Below, in pieces: positions 1 through 7,061 of a stretch of DNA of 64,000 nucleotides. The stretch covers positions 1 to 64,000 of the forward strand of contig JAEEXH010000004.1 in assembly GCA_016291435.1 (NCBI GenBank), given 5' to 3'. How positions within the stretch are numbered: position 1 is the stretch's first letter; each line of letters starts with the position of its first letter. This stretch comes from Oscillospiraceae bacterium (GTDB taxonomy: Bacteria; Bacillota; Clostridia; Oscillospirales; Ruminococcaceae). Below the pieces are notes generated by a model, which searched no databases, was not told the DNA's origin, and was given only the letters and a program-made list of their open reading frames with translations. The translations under genes and the position numbers were made by a program.

Positions 1-203
1 ATCATGCACTTCCTGCGTTTTCTGCGGAGCGCCTGTTCAAGCAGCTCCGGGGCATTTTCCTTGACGCCGATGTCCGTAAAATCCCGCTCAAAGCGATAGC
101 ATGCGCTGCGGCTGTCGCAGTAGATGCAGCCGTGCGTGCAGCCGCGGTAAAGATTCATGCCGTTTTCTGCGGAAAGCAATGATTTCGCGTGAATCGGATA
201 CAT
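1..203 (-). CDS. radical SAM protein, SPL-like family (5' part only; gene runs off the left edge)
   Basis: Reading leftward from the ATG at 203, the first 67 codons are open to the edge and encode an N-terminus starting MYPIHAK. Residues 22-26 onward carry the cluster motif CTHGCIYC, the CxxxCxxC ligand set of radical S-adenosylmethionine enzymes, followed by DSRS. An iron-sulfur motif this close to the N-terminus, preceded by a short NLYRGC-type lead-in, fits the SPL/SplB-related group of radical SAM proteins. The start is supported by GGAGG at 211-216 on the minus strand and by a strong promoter at 244-272. The substrate cannot be inferred because the rest of the protein is outside the window. 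It is transcribed divergently from the spoIIIA operon. Confidence 0.8.
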   Translation of the reverse strand, partial: MYPIHAKSLLSAENGMNLYRGCTHGCIYCDSRSACYRFERDFTDIGVKENAPELLEQALRRKRRKCM

Positions 204-243
204 GCTGAACACCTCCGCCGCGGTCTGATTTGTCACATATTAA

Positions 244-272
244 AGTATAGCATATCTGCACGCGTTTGTCAA
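244..272 (-). promoter_or_regulatory. sigma-A type promoter for the leftward radical SAM gene
   Basis: On the minus strand a perfect -35 TTGACA (267-272) and -10 TATACT (244-249) are separated by 17 nt. The expected 5' UTR is about 35-40 nt and contains the GGAGG ribosome binding site. Confidence 0.8.
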
Positions 273-283
273 TTCCGCTGCCG

Positions 284-312
284 TCATATCTTGTCCCGCT
301 GCCGCATAGGAT
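284..312 (+). promoter_or_regulatory. candidate sigma-E type sporulation promoter for spoIIIA
   Basis: TCATATC (284-290) and CATAGGAT (305-312) are separated by 14 nt and resemble the mother-cell sigma-E consensus (ATA-rich -35, CATA-type -10). The spoIIIA operon of Bacillus subtilis is sigma-E dependent, which is established knowledge; the match here is imperfect. No sigma-A pair is visible on this strand in the gap. Confidence 0.4.
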
Positions 313-336
313 GAAACAACGAAAGGCGGGATACAC

Positions 337-1266
337 ATGAGTTCACAGTCCAGCTTCGGTGCGGTGCTGCCGCTGCTCCCCGCGCCCTTACAGGCGCCCC
401 TCTCGCGCCTGAAACCTGCCGAGCAGAATGAGATCACCGAGATCCGGCTGCGCATCGGCAGGGCGATGCATGTCACACGCGGCGGCGCAGAGCGCGTTGT
501 CACAGCAGAGGGTGCGCTTGCCGCAGAGCCCGCATCGGGCGTGCCGGTCACGCGGCAGCTCCTCGACCAGACGCTGCAAAATCTCTGCGCACATTCCCTT
601 CATGCCTGTCAGCATGCGATCCGGCAGGGCTATGTGACGGCGGCAGGCGGCTGCCGTGCGGGTCTCTGCGGCACGGCAGTCATGCAGGGCGGCACGGTCG
701 AGACCGTGCGGGCGCTGAGCGGCATCAATCTCCGCATCGCCTCGGCACGCACAGGCTGCGCGGAGCCGGTCTTCCGCATGTGCCGCGATCTCCCCGGCGG
801 CATCCTCATCTGCGGGGCACCGGCATCCGGCAAAACGACCGTTCTGCGCGACCTTGCACGGCTTTTCGGTGCTGCAAAGCGGGTCTCCGTGATGGACGAG
901 CGGGGCGAGATCGCCGCCGTGCAGAACGGTGTGCCGCAGTTTGATCTCGGCGCACAGACCGATGTATTCGACGGCTATCCGAAGGCAGAGGGCATTGCAG
1001 TCGCCGTGCGCGTCATGTCGCCGCAAATACTGATCTGCGATGAGCTCGGCGGCGCCGCAGAGACCGACGCGCTGCTGCATTCGCTGCACACCGGCGTGCG
1101 GCTGATCGCCTCTGCTCATGCAGAGAGCGTCCCCGCGCTGCGCCGCAGGCCGCAGATCCGGCGGCTGATCGAAGCAGGGGCATTTTCACACGCGGTACTG
1201 CTCGGGAGCGGCGCACAGTGCGGACAGGTTCTTGCGGCGGAAGCACTCGCGCCGGTCTGCGTATGA
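337..1266 (+). CDS. spoIIIAA: stage III sporulation protein AA (secretion-type ATPase)
   Basis: SpoIIIAA is the cytoplasmic ATPase of the SpoIIIA-SpoIIQ channel that joins mother cell and forespore during endospore formation. The 309-residue product has the usual family length. It carries a Walker A motif GAPASGKTT near residue 165, an ERGEI segment, and a Walker B-like ILICDE followed by LGG. The start ATG has an AAAGGCGGG ribosome binding site about 8 nt upstream. It is the first of eight genes in spoIIIA order and overlaps spoIIIAB by an ATGA, suggesting translational coupling. Nothing looks damaged. Confidence 0.95.
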   Translation: MSSQSSFGAVLPLLPAPLQAPLSRLKPAEQNEITEIRLRIGRAMHVTRGGAERVVTAEGALAAEPASGVPVTRQLLDQTLQNLCAHSLHACQHAIRQGYVTAAGGCRAGLCGTAVMQGGTVETVRALSGINLRIASARTGCAEPVFRMCRDLPGGILICGAPASGKTTVLRDLARLFGAAKRVSVMDERGEIAAVQNGVPQFDLGAQTDVFDGYPKAEGIAVAVRVMSPQILICDELGGAAETDALLHSLHTGVRLIASAHAESVPALRRRPQIRRLIEAGAFSHAVLLGSGAQCGQVLAAEALAPVCV

Positions 1267-1760
1267 GCGGGAAGCTGCTCGGCGGAATGCTGCTCCTTGC
1301 GGCGGGCACTGCCCTCGGCTGCCTGCGTGCGGAACGGTATGCCGCGGAGGTGCGGCGGATCCGTCTGCTGCGGGCGCTTGTCTCCGCGATGATCACCGCG
1401 CTCCGCAGCACGCTCCCGCTTGTCTCCGAGCTGCTGCGCGAAACCGCCGCGATGCCGCAGTTTCAGCCGCTCCGCTTTTTGCAGGATGCCGCCCGGCATG
1501 CAGACTGCTTCCCCGCATGCTGGGCGGAAGCCCTCTCGCGGGACAATACCCTCACAGAGCCCGAGCGTGCCGTCATGGAGACTGTCGGGCAGACGCTCGG
1601 CAGCACTGCGCTTGAGGGACAGGTCGCGGCGCTCTCCCTCTGTGCGGAGCAGCTCGCGGCGCTTTCGGCGGAAGCGGAACCCGCAGCAAAGCAAAAGGGC
1701 ACGCTCTGCCGGAGCATGGGCGTGCTGGGCAGCATCTTTCTTGTGATTTTGCTGCTGTAA
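1263..1760 (+). CDS. spoIIIAB: stage III sporulation protein AB
   Basis: This 165-residue membrane protein of the SpoIIIA complex starts at the ATG that overlaps the spoIIIAA stop codon (ATGA at 1263-1266). An N-terminal hydrophobic segment (about residues 4-20) and a C-terminal one ending in FLVILLL bracket a mostly helical, Arg/Glu-rich middle, as is typical for the family. The segment RLLRALVSAMITALRS matches the conserved region after the first membrane span. In the family SpoIIIAB is thought to anchor or regulate the AA ATPase, so its position directly behind spoIIIAA is expected. Confidence 0.92.
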   Translation: MSGKLLGGMLLLAAGTALGCLRAERYAAEVRRIRLLRALVSAMITALRSTLPLVSELLRETAAMPQFQPLRFLQDAARHADCFPACWAEALSRDNTLTEPERAVMETVGQTLGSTALEGQVAALSLCAEQLAALSAEAEPAAKQKGTLCRSMGVLGSIFLVILLL

Positions 1761-1783
1761 CATTTCGGTAAAGAGGATGCAGT

Positions 1784-1981
1784 ATGGACATTGACCTGAT
1801 CTTCAAGGTGGCAGGCATCGGCATCATCGTGGCGGTGCTCAATCTCGTGCTGAAGCGCGCCGAACGCGAGGAGCAGGCGATGCTCACGACCCTCGCCGGG
1901 CTGATCGTCGTGCTCATGCTCATCATCAATGAGATCTCCGATCTCTTTGACACCGTGAAATCGGTGTTCGGACTGTGGTGA
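1784..1981 (+). CDS. spoIIIAC: stage III sporulation protein AC
   Basis: This 65-residue protein is essentially two membrane helices and has exactly the family's usual size. The N-terminus MDIDLIFKVAGIGI and the C-terminal stretch DLFDTVKSVFGL match the conserved ends of SpoIIIAC. It is an integral-membrane component of the SpoIIIA channel and is related to SpoIIIAD. A ribosome binding site GGTAAAGAGG lies just upstream of the ATG, and the stop codon overlaps the GTG start of spoIIIAD. Confidence 0.93.
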   Translation: MDIDLIFKVAGIGIIVAVLNLVLKRAEREEQAMLTTLAGLIVVLMLIINEISDLFDTVKSVFGLW

Positions 1982-2376
1982 CGGCAATGCAGATCGCAGG
2001 GCTGACGGTGACGGCGGTGCTGCTCGCAAAGCTTTTGGAGCGCTATGCAGCGGAGCAGGCACTGCTGCTGACGCTCCTCGGCGGCACACTGGTGACGGCG
2101 CTTTCCGTGCGGATGCTGCTGCCGGTGCTCAATCAGATCGACGCACTGATGCTGCGGAGCGGGCTCAGCGAAACGCATACTGCGCTGCTTGCGAAAGCGG
2201 CAGGTATCTGCTGCGTGACGCAGCTCGCGGCGGATCTCTGCAAAGACGCGGGACATTCCGCGCTCGGGTCTGCCGTGATGCTCGCGGGGAAAGCGGCGCT
2301 TCTGCTGCTCTGCATCCCGCTCATAGACCCGCTGCTGCGGCTGCTGACGGAGGTGATGACATGTATCGGCGGATAA
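1978..2376 (+). CDS. spoIIIAD: stage III sporulation protein AD
   Basis: This multi-span membrane protein (132 residues) of the SpoIIIA channel has three to four hydrophobic helices. I chose the GTG at 1978 because it overlaps the spoIIIAC stop as GTGA, the coupling style used across this operon. A GTG at 1975 and an ATG at 1987 are alternatives differing by one to three residues. The central KLLERYAAEQALLLTLLGG and the downstream MLLPVLNQIDAL segments match the family. The 3' end overlaps the start of spoIIIAE by 16 nt. Confidence 0.92.
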   Translation: MTAMQIAGLTVTAVLLAKLLERYAAEQALLLTLLGGTLVTALSVRMLLPVLNQIDALMLRSGLSETHTALLAKAAGICCVTQLAADLCKDAGHSALGSAVMLAGKAALLLLCIPLIDPLLRLLTEVMTCIGG

Positions 2377-3500
2377 TCCGCGTGCTCTGTGTGATCTGTG
2401 TGTCGCTGCTCTGCGTGCTCGCGTGGGAGCTCCCCTGCCGTGCGGAAAATGATGCGCTGGCGTCGCTCTATGATGCCGCTGATCCCTCAGAATTCGATCT
2501 GCCGGAGTCGGTGCGGGAGCAGCTCTCAGCAGAGGGCGTCTCGCCGGACGCACCGGAAACCGTGCTGCATGTGACGCCCGGCGGCTTTCTGCACACAGTC
2601 ACGGACACGCTGAAAGCGGAAGCTGCAAAGCCCTTGCAGCTCTGCGGCGCACTCCTCACGCTGACGCTCCTCTCCGCGGTGCTCGGCAGCATGACCGACG
2701 CTGCGGCATCGGGCGGCATGCGGCGGCTCACGGACATGCTCTGCGTGCTGATCTGTGCGGGCGGAGCCGCAGAGCCGCTCTGTGCCTGTCTCACGCGGAC
2801 GGCATCGGCGCTCAGGGACGGCAGACTCTTTATGCTGAGCTTTGTACCGGTGTTCTCGGCGTTCATTGCGGCGGGCGGAGCAGTCGCGGGGAGTGCATCC
2901 TATCAGGTGCTCGTGCTTTTTCTCACAGAGGGCATCATGCAGCTCACGGCGGCGGTGCTCTATCCCCTCTTACAGCTGGCGGCAGGGCTCGGCATCGTCG
3001 ATGCGGTGAATCCGTCGCTGCGGCTCGGCGGCTTTGTCACGGCAATGCGCAAAGGCATCACATGGGTGCTCGGCTCGGTGATGGCGCTTTTCTCGGCGCT
3101 GCTCTCGATCCGCGGCATTGTCGCCTCGGCTGCCGACACACTCGGCGCAAAGACAGCCCGCCTGCTGATTTCCGGCATGATCCCGGTGGTCGGCGGGGCT
3201 GTCTCGGATGCCTACGGCACCGTGCAGGGAAGCATCGTGCTGCTGCGAAACGGCGTCGGCGCGTTCGGGATGCTCTCGATCCTCTATCTCACGCTGCCGC
3301 CGCTTCTCTCGCTGACGGTCTACCGTGCGGTCTATGCGCTGGCGGCTGCCGCTGCCGATCTTGCGGGGACGGCATCTCTGGCGGCACTTTTCAGGCATAC
3401 ACAGTCTGTGCTGGCAGCGGCGTTTGCAATGCTTGTCTGCTTCGCCGTCATGCTGATCATATCGAGCGCAGTGATGCTGATGCTGCTCGGGAAGGGATAG
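2361..3500 (+). CDS. spoIIIAE: stage III sporulation protein AE
   Basis: This polytopic membrane protein (379 residues) begins with a cleavable-looking signal segment (RRIIRVLCVICVSLLCVLAW). An extracytoplasmic stretch of about 70 residues follows, then a series of membrane helices. SpoIIIAE is the largest membrane subunit of the SpoIIIA complex and probably forms part of the channel in the mother-cell membrane. Family-like segments include DAVNPSLRLGGF and LISGMIPVVGGAVSDAYGT. The start ATG lies inside the end of spoIIIAD. Confidence 0.93.
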   Translation: MYRRIIRVLCVICVSLLCVLAWELPCRAENDALASLYDAADPSEFDLPESVREQLSAEGVSPDAPETVLHVTPGGFLHTVTDTLKAEAAKPLQLCGALLTLTLLSAVLGSMTDAAASGGMRRLTDMLCVLICAGGAAEPLCACLTRTASALRDGRLFMLSFVPVFSAFIAAGGAVAGSASYQVLVLFLTEGIMQLTAAVLYPLLQLAAGLGIVDAVNPSLRLGGFVTAMRKGITWVLGSVMALFSALLSIRGIVASAADTLGAKTARLLISGMIPVVGGAVSDAYGTVQGSIVLLRNGVGAFGMLSILYLTLPPLLSLTVYRAVYALAAAAADLAGTASLAALFRHTQSVLAAAFAMLVCFAVMLIISSAVMLMLLGKG

Positions 3501-3511
3501 GAGGAACCGCA

Positions 3512-3970
3512 ATGGACACATTCCGTGAAACTGTGCTGGCAGCTTGCTGCGCGGCACTTGCACTGACGCTCGCAGAGGGCGTCCTGCCTGCGGAGAAATT
3601 CGGGCGGCAGCTTCGTCTCTTGCTCTCGCTGCTGCTGATGACGGCGATTCTCGCGCCGCTGACGCAGATACAGCTCGCCCTGCCGGAAACGGATGCCGCG
3701 GCGGGTGAAACCGCGCAGGATCTCACGGCGGCTGCGGCAGAAGCCTACCGGCAGGCATATGCCGAACGCATCACTTCCGCGCTGAACAGTGCACTCGCAG
3801 AGCACCGTGTGAACTGCACGGTGCAGGCGGTCGATGTGCATATTGCGGAGGACGGCAGCATAGTAATCAATGAGGCGGTCATCACCGGGAACACGCTGAC
3901 AGGCACCGTATATCTGCGGGAGTGGCTCGGCGAGACGGTCAGGATCACACGGGAGGAGGATGCAGCATGA
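3512..3970 (+). CDS. spoIIIAF: stage III sporulation protein AF
   Basis: This 152-residue protein has two N-terminal membrane helices followed by a soluble domain facing the intermembrane space. The true start is the ATG at 3512, with GATAGGAGG six to eight nt upstream. An in-frame open stretch further upstream overlaps spoIIIAE and is not credible. The C-terminal half (residues 70-152) has the alternating hydrophobic pattern of the ring-building fold shared with SpoIIIAG and AH. It ends ITREEDAA and overlaps spoIIIAG by an ATGA. Confidence 0.9.
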   Translation: MDTFRETVLAACCAALALTLAEGVLPAEKFGRQLRLLLSLLLMTAILAPLTQIQLALPETDAAAGETAQDLTAAAAEAYRQAYAERITSALNSALAEHRVNCTVQAVDVHIAEDGSIVINEAVITGNTLTGTVYLREWLGETVRITREEDAA

Positions 3971-4509
3971 ACGGCAGGCTCGCAGAACGGCTCCGGCAGA
4001 TGCTCGGACGGGCGGGGGCTGTGCGCGTCATCACGGCGCTGGGGCTGCTCGGCATGGCGCTGATCCTGCTCTCGGGGCTCCGCACGCGCAGTGAACCGGC
4101 AGCATCCGCCGAGGCGCAGCATCTCAGCGAAGAGACCGCTCTGCCGGACGCGGAGCGCTACCGCACGGAGCTGGAGCAGCGGCTCACAGACTGGCTCTCA
4201 CGCATGGACGGCGTCGGCACAGTCACGGTGATGCTGACGGTCAGCGGCAGCGCGGAGCAGATCTACGCAGAGGAGGTGAAGGAAACGGGCAGCGGAAACG
4301 GGATCCGGCGCGAATCGGAAATCGTTGTCACAAAGGGCAGCGGCGGCGAATCTGCACTCATCTCCGAGACACGCTGTCCCGGCATCGCGGGTGCTGCGAT
4401 TCTCTGCACGGGCGGGAATCATGCGGCTGTGCGCGAGCGCGTCACTGCGGCAGTCTCGACCGTTCTGGACCTCCCGCCGGGCCGCATCTATGTCGGCGCA
4501 TGCACATGA
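3967..4509 (+). CDS. spoIIIAG: stage III sporulation protein AG
   Basis: SpoIIIAG forms a large ring in the space between mother cell and forespore, as known from the B. subtilis family. This 180-residue version has one N-terminal membrane helix (GLLGMALILLSGL, near residues 24-37). A linker follows, then the ring-building domain with the conserved MLTVSGSAEQIYAEE and IVVTKGSGGES segments, and the final GAAILCTGG / LPPGRIYVG region. It starts at the ATGA overlap with spoIIIAF. Confidence 0.92.
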   Translation: MNGRLAERLRQMLGRAGAVRVITALGLLGMALILLSGLRTRSEPAASAEAQHLSEETALPDAERYRTELEQRLTDWLSRMDGVGTVTVMLTVSGSAEQIYAEEVKETGSGNGIRRESEIVVTKGSGGESALISETRCPGIAGAAILCTGGNHAAVRERVTAAVSTVLDLPPGRIYVGACT

Positions 4510-4536
4510 GCTATCACTTGAAAGGAGCGCATTATC

Positions 4537-5115
4537 ATGAAAAAACCTACTGTCATCATCGGGAAGAAGCATCTCATCCTGAGCTGCCTGACGCTGATCC
4601 TCGGCGTCGCGGTCTACTTAAACTATGTCCTCGCGGGCGGCACGGGTCTCACAGAGCAGCCCGCAGTGCGCGATGCGGCTGCGAACACCGCAGCGGACGA
4701 TCTCTCGGCTTACGGCACCGCAGAGATGGTCAATGCGTCTGCGAACGGTGCGGATTATTTCGCGCAGGCACGGCTCGACAAGCAGACAAGCCGCGATCAC
4801 GCCGTGCAGACCCTGCAAAGCATCATCGGCGGCGGCGATCTCAGCAATGAGGAAATGGTCACGAACGCGATTGACGCGGTGAACCTCTCGAAGCTGATGG
4901 AGAGCGAGAGCGTGATCGAAACACTGATTCTCTCGCAGGGCTTCACAGACTGCGTTGTGTATCTCGACGACGCCGCGGCAAAGGTCGTGGTCGAGAGCGA
5001 CGGACTCACCGCCGCGCAGGCTGCCGCAATCAAGGAGATCATCCTCACCGAAGCGGATATCCCCGCCGAAGGTATCCGCATCTTCGAGGTCGCAGCAGGC
5101 ACAGCCCCGCAGTAA
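4537..5115 (+). CDS. spoIIIAH: stage III sporulation protein AH
   Basis: SpoIIIAH is the mother-cell membrane protein that pairs with forespore SpoIIQ across the septum. The 192-residue product has a short basic N-terminus, a membrane helix (HLILSCLTLILGVAVYLNYVL), an acidic linker, and a YscJ/FliF-like ring-building domain at about residues 85-185. The linker includes DKQTSRDHAVQTL, a region conserved in the family. GAAAGGAG precedes the ATG at good spacing. It closes the operon; no strong terminator is visible before the next promoter at 5180. Confidence 0.92.
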   Translation: MKKPTVIIGKKHLILSCLTLILGVAVYLNYVLAGGTGLTEQPAVRDAAANTAADDLSAYGTAEMVNASANGADYFAQARLDKQTSRDHAVQTLQSIIGGGDLSNEEMVTNAIDAVNLSKLMESESVIETLILSQGFTDCVVYLDDAAAKVVVESDGLTAAQAAAIKEIILTEADIPAEGIRIFEVAAGTAPQ

Positions 5116-5179
5116 CGGCTGCACGGCAGGTATATCTCCGCTTTTTTTCTCTGCAAAAAAATATTTTTTCAAAAAAAGG

Positions 5180-5208
5180 TTGTACGAATGCAAAAAATCT
5201 GCTATAAT
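5180..5208 (+). promoter_or_regulatory. sigma-A promoter for the asp23-to-recN gene block
   Basis: TTGTAC (5180-5185) and TATAAT (5203-5208) are spaced by 17 nt. The upstream stretch is T/A-rich (5142-5180), an UP-like feature in an otherwise GC-rich region. The implied leader is about 100 nt. Confidence 0.8.
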
Positions 5209-5220
5209 AGTATTTATGAT

Positions 5221-5298
5221 GGCATACCTGTGGGCTGACGCAGCCGGCGTCCCCGCACGGTATGCCGGTATTACACAGATCGGGACATGCCGTTCCCG
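5221..5298 (+). promoter_or_regulatory. structured 5' leader of the asp23 transcript
   Basis: GGCATACC (5221-5228) pairs with GGTATGCC (5259-5266). The stem can continue with TGTGGG (5229-5234) against CCCGCA (5252-5257) across a one-base bulge. A second small hairpin pairs CGGGA (5281-5285) with TCCCG (5294-5298), followed closely by the TGGAGG ribosome binding site. No known riboswitch class was recognised. Confidence 0.5.
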
Positions 5299-5314
5299 AA
5301 TGGAGGTATACACT

Positions 5315-5656
5315 ATGAGCAACACATATCCGAAGAAAGCTGCCGCAGCGGGCGAGGTTCGGATCTCCGAAAATGTCATCCGCTCGATCGCCGGTGTCTC
5401 CGCAAAAGAGATCGAGGGCGTCGCGGATCTCGCATCCGTGCGGACGACTCTGCTCCGTACCGAACCGCCTGTCTCCGTGCAGGTCGTGCGCGACACGGTG
5501 GAGATCACCGTGCGGCTCGTGCTGAAAAACGGCTGCCGTCTCACCGGCGTTGCCGAGCAGGTGCAGCAGAAGATCAAAGAAAACGTGCAGAGCATGACCG
5601 GCGTGATTGTCTCGAAGGTTCATGTCATTGCCGCTGATATTATGTTTGAAGAGTGA
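5315..5656 (+). CDS. Asp23/Gls24 family envelope stress response protein
   Basis: This 113-residue protein has the Asp23/Gls24 fold signature. EVRISENVIRSIAGVSAKE comes near the N-terminus, then GVADL, a VTVRLVL-like strand (EITVRLVLKNG), and the C-terminal V(Q)EKVKE-type helix with MTGVIVSKVHV. Members are cytoplasmic, often membrane-associated, and linked to envelope homeostasis; this paralogue conventionally sits immediately upstream of nusB in clostridia. The start ATG has TGGAGG at 5301-5306. A longer in-frame extension upstream crosses the promoter and is rejected. Confidence 0.88.
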   Translation: MSNTYPKKAAAAGEVRISENVIRSIAGVSAKEIEGVADLASVRTTLLRTEPPVSVQVVRDTVEITVRLVLKNGCRLTGVAEQVQQKIKENVQSMTGVIVSKVHVIAADIMFEE

Positions 5657-5673
5657 CACGAAAGGAATCCTGC

Positions 5674-6105
5674 ATGACAAGAAAAGAAGTACGCGCCAAT
5701 GCGATGAAGCTGCTCTATGCCCTTTCCCTGCGTGACGACACCGTCACCGCGCTCTATGCCATCGCCGAGGAGGATCCCGATGCGGAGATCCTTGTGGACG
5801 ATGCCGTGAAGGAGCTGACCGACGGCACAATCGCACATATGGACGAAATCGACGGGATCATCGGCAGACTGAGCCCCAAGCGCCAGATCACCCGCATCCC
5901 GAAGCTCTGTCTCGCGATCATCCGCCTTGCGATGTATGAGATGCACTGGGATGACGGCACGCCCGTCAACGCGGCAGTCTCGGAGGCGGTGAAGCTCGCG
6001 GAGGAATACACCCCGCAGTCGGAGGATGTCCGCTTCATCAACGGCGTGCTCGGCTCCTATGCGCGTGAGCTCTCCGGCGGCAAAGAGGGCAGCAGCGCAT
6101 CATGA
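5674..6105 (+). CDS. nusB: transcription antitermination factor NusB
   Basis: NusB binds boxA RNA with NusE (ribosomal protein S10) and supports rRNA antitermination. The 143-residue product begins with the typical TRKEVRANAMKLLYAL helix. It contains DGIIGRLSP and the conserved C-terminal signature PVNAAVSEAVKLAEEYTPQ followed by RFINGVLG. I placed the start at the ATG at 5674, which has AAAGGA seven nt upstream, rather than the GTG at 5653 that overlaps the asp23 stop. It ends in an ATGA overlap with the next gene. Confidence 0.93.
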   Translation: MTRKEVRANAMKLLYALSLRDDTVTALYAIAEEDPDAEILVDDAVKELTDGTIAHMDEIDGIIGRLSPKRQITRIPKLCLAIIRLAMYEMHWDDGTPVNAAVSEAVKLAEEYTPQSEDVRFINGVLGSYARELSGGKEGSSAS

Positions 6106-7061
6106 AGCTCCTCGGGCTCGATACCAGCAACTACACAACATCCTGTGCGCTGCTTGACACGGCAACGCACAGCATCACGCAAAAAAAGCAGCTGCTCCCT
6201 GTCCCCGAAGGACAGGCAGGGCTCCGCCAGAGCGACGCGGTGTTCCATCACACGCGGCAGCTCCCCGAGCTCATGGAAGCGCTCTCCGCGGAAGCTGATC
6301 TGAGCGGACTCTCCGCAGTCGGCGTCTCTGCGGCCCCGCGCGGCGAGGCAGGCTCCTATATGCCCTGCTTTCTCGCAGGACACGGCGCGGCGCGCATGCT
6401 CGCTGCGGCTCAGAGGATCCCGCTCTGTGTGACCTCGCACCAGATGGGGCATATTCTCGCGGCGCTCTGGTCGGCAGACTGCCTCTCGTGGCTCGATCTC
6501 ACCCACGCACCGTTTCTCGCGTTTCATGTGAGCGGCGGCACGACCGATCTTCTGCGCTGCACCCCCGACCGCGATGCCGTGCTCCGCATTGAGCCGGTGG
6601 CATCGTCGCTCGACCTCAAGGCGGGACAGGCCGTGGACAGAACGGGGCTCATGCTCGGGCTCAGATTCCCCTGCGGCGCAGCGCTCGAAGAGCTCGCGGT
6701 GCAGAGCGATACAGACGCCGAAATGCGCGTGACGCTCAAAGACGGCTGCTGCTCGCTCTCCGGGCTCCAGAATCAGTGTGAGACCATGCTGAAAAAGGGC
6801 GCCCCGCATGCCGACATTGCGCGGTACTGTCTCAATTCGGTCGGCGCCGCCGTCGAAGCGATGACCCGCGATGCCGCAAAGAAAAACGGCAATCCTGCCG
6901 TCATCTATGCGGGCGGCGTGCTTTCGGACAGGCTCATTCAGACGCGGCTCAGAAAGCTCCCGCTTGAGACCGCATTTGCGGAGCCTGCATTTTCCTGCGA
7001 CAATGCCGCGGGCGTTTCCGTCTATGCAGCAGTGAAGGAGGCGGGCACATGGCAATTCTGA
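6102..7061 (+). CDS. TsaD/Kae1 (M22) family paralogue
   Basis: The 319-residue product has the ASKHA fold of TsaD, the subunit that transfers threonylcarbamoyl to tRNA A37. It begins LGLDTSNYTTS, has the paired metal histidines in SHQMGH, a VSGGTTDL motif, and AGGVLSD near the C-terminus. Relative to canonical TsaD, the Glu of the H-x-E-G-H motif is Met and the His after SGG is Thr. It may therefore be a divergent paralogue rather than the housekeeping enzyme; true tsaD is probably elsewhere. It lies between nusB and xseA with overlaps on both sides. Confidence 0.75.
   Translation: MKLLGLDTSNYTTSCALLDTATHSITQKKQLLPVPEGQAGLRQSDAVFHHTRQLPELMEALSAEADLSGLSAVGVSAAPRGEAGSYMPCFLAGHGAARMLAAAQRIPLCVTSHQMGHILAALWSADCLSWLDLTHAPFLAFHVSGGTTDLLRCTPDRDAVLRIEPVASSLDLKAGQAVDRTGLMLGLRFPCGAALEELAVQSDTDAEMRVTLKDGCCSLSGLQNQCETMLKKGAPHADIARYCLNSVGAAVEAMTRDAAKKNGNPAVIYAGGVLSDRLIQTRLRKLPLETAFAEPAFSCDNAAGVSVYAAVKEAGTWQF

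Noticed and set aside
1013-2553. Long leftward open frames across the spoIIIA genes.
   Set aside because: They are Arg/His/Cys-rich antisense shadows of well-supported genes and have no ribosome binding sites.
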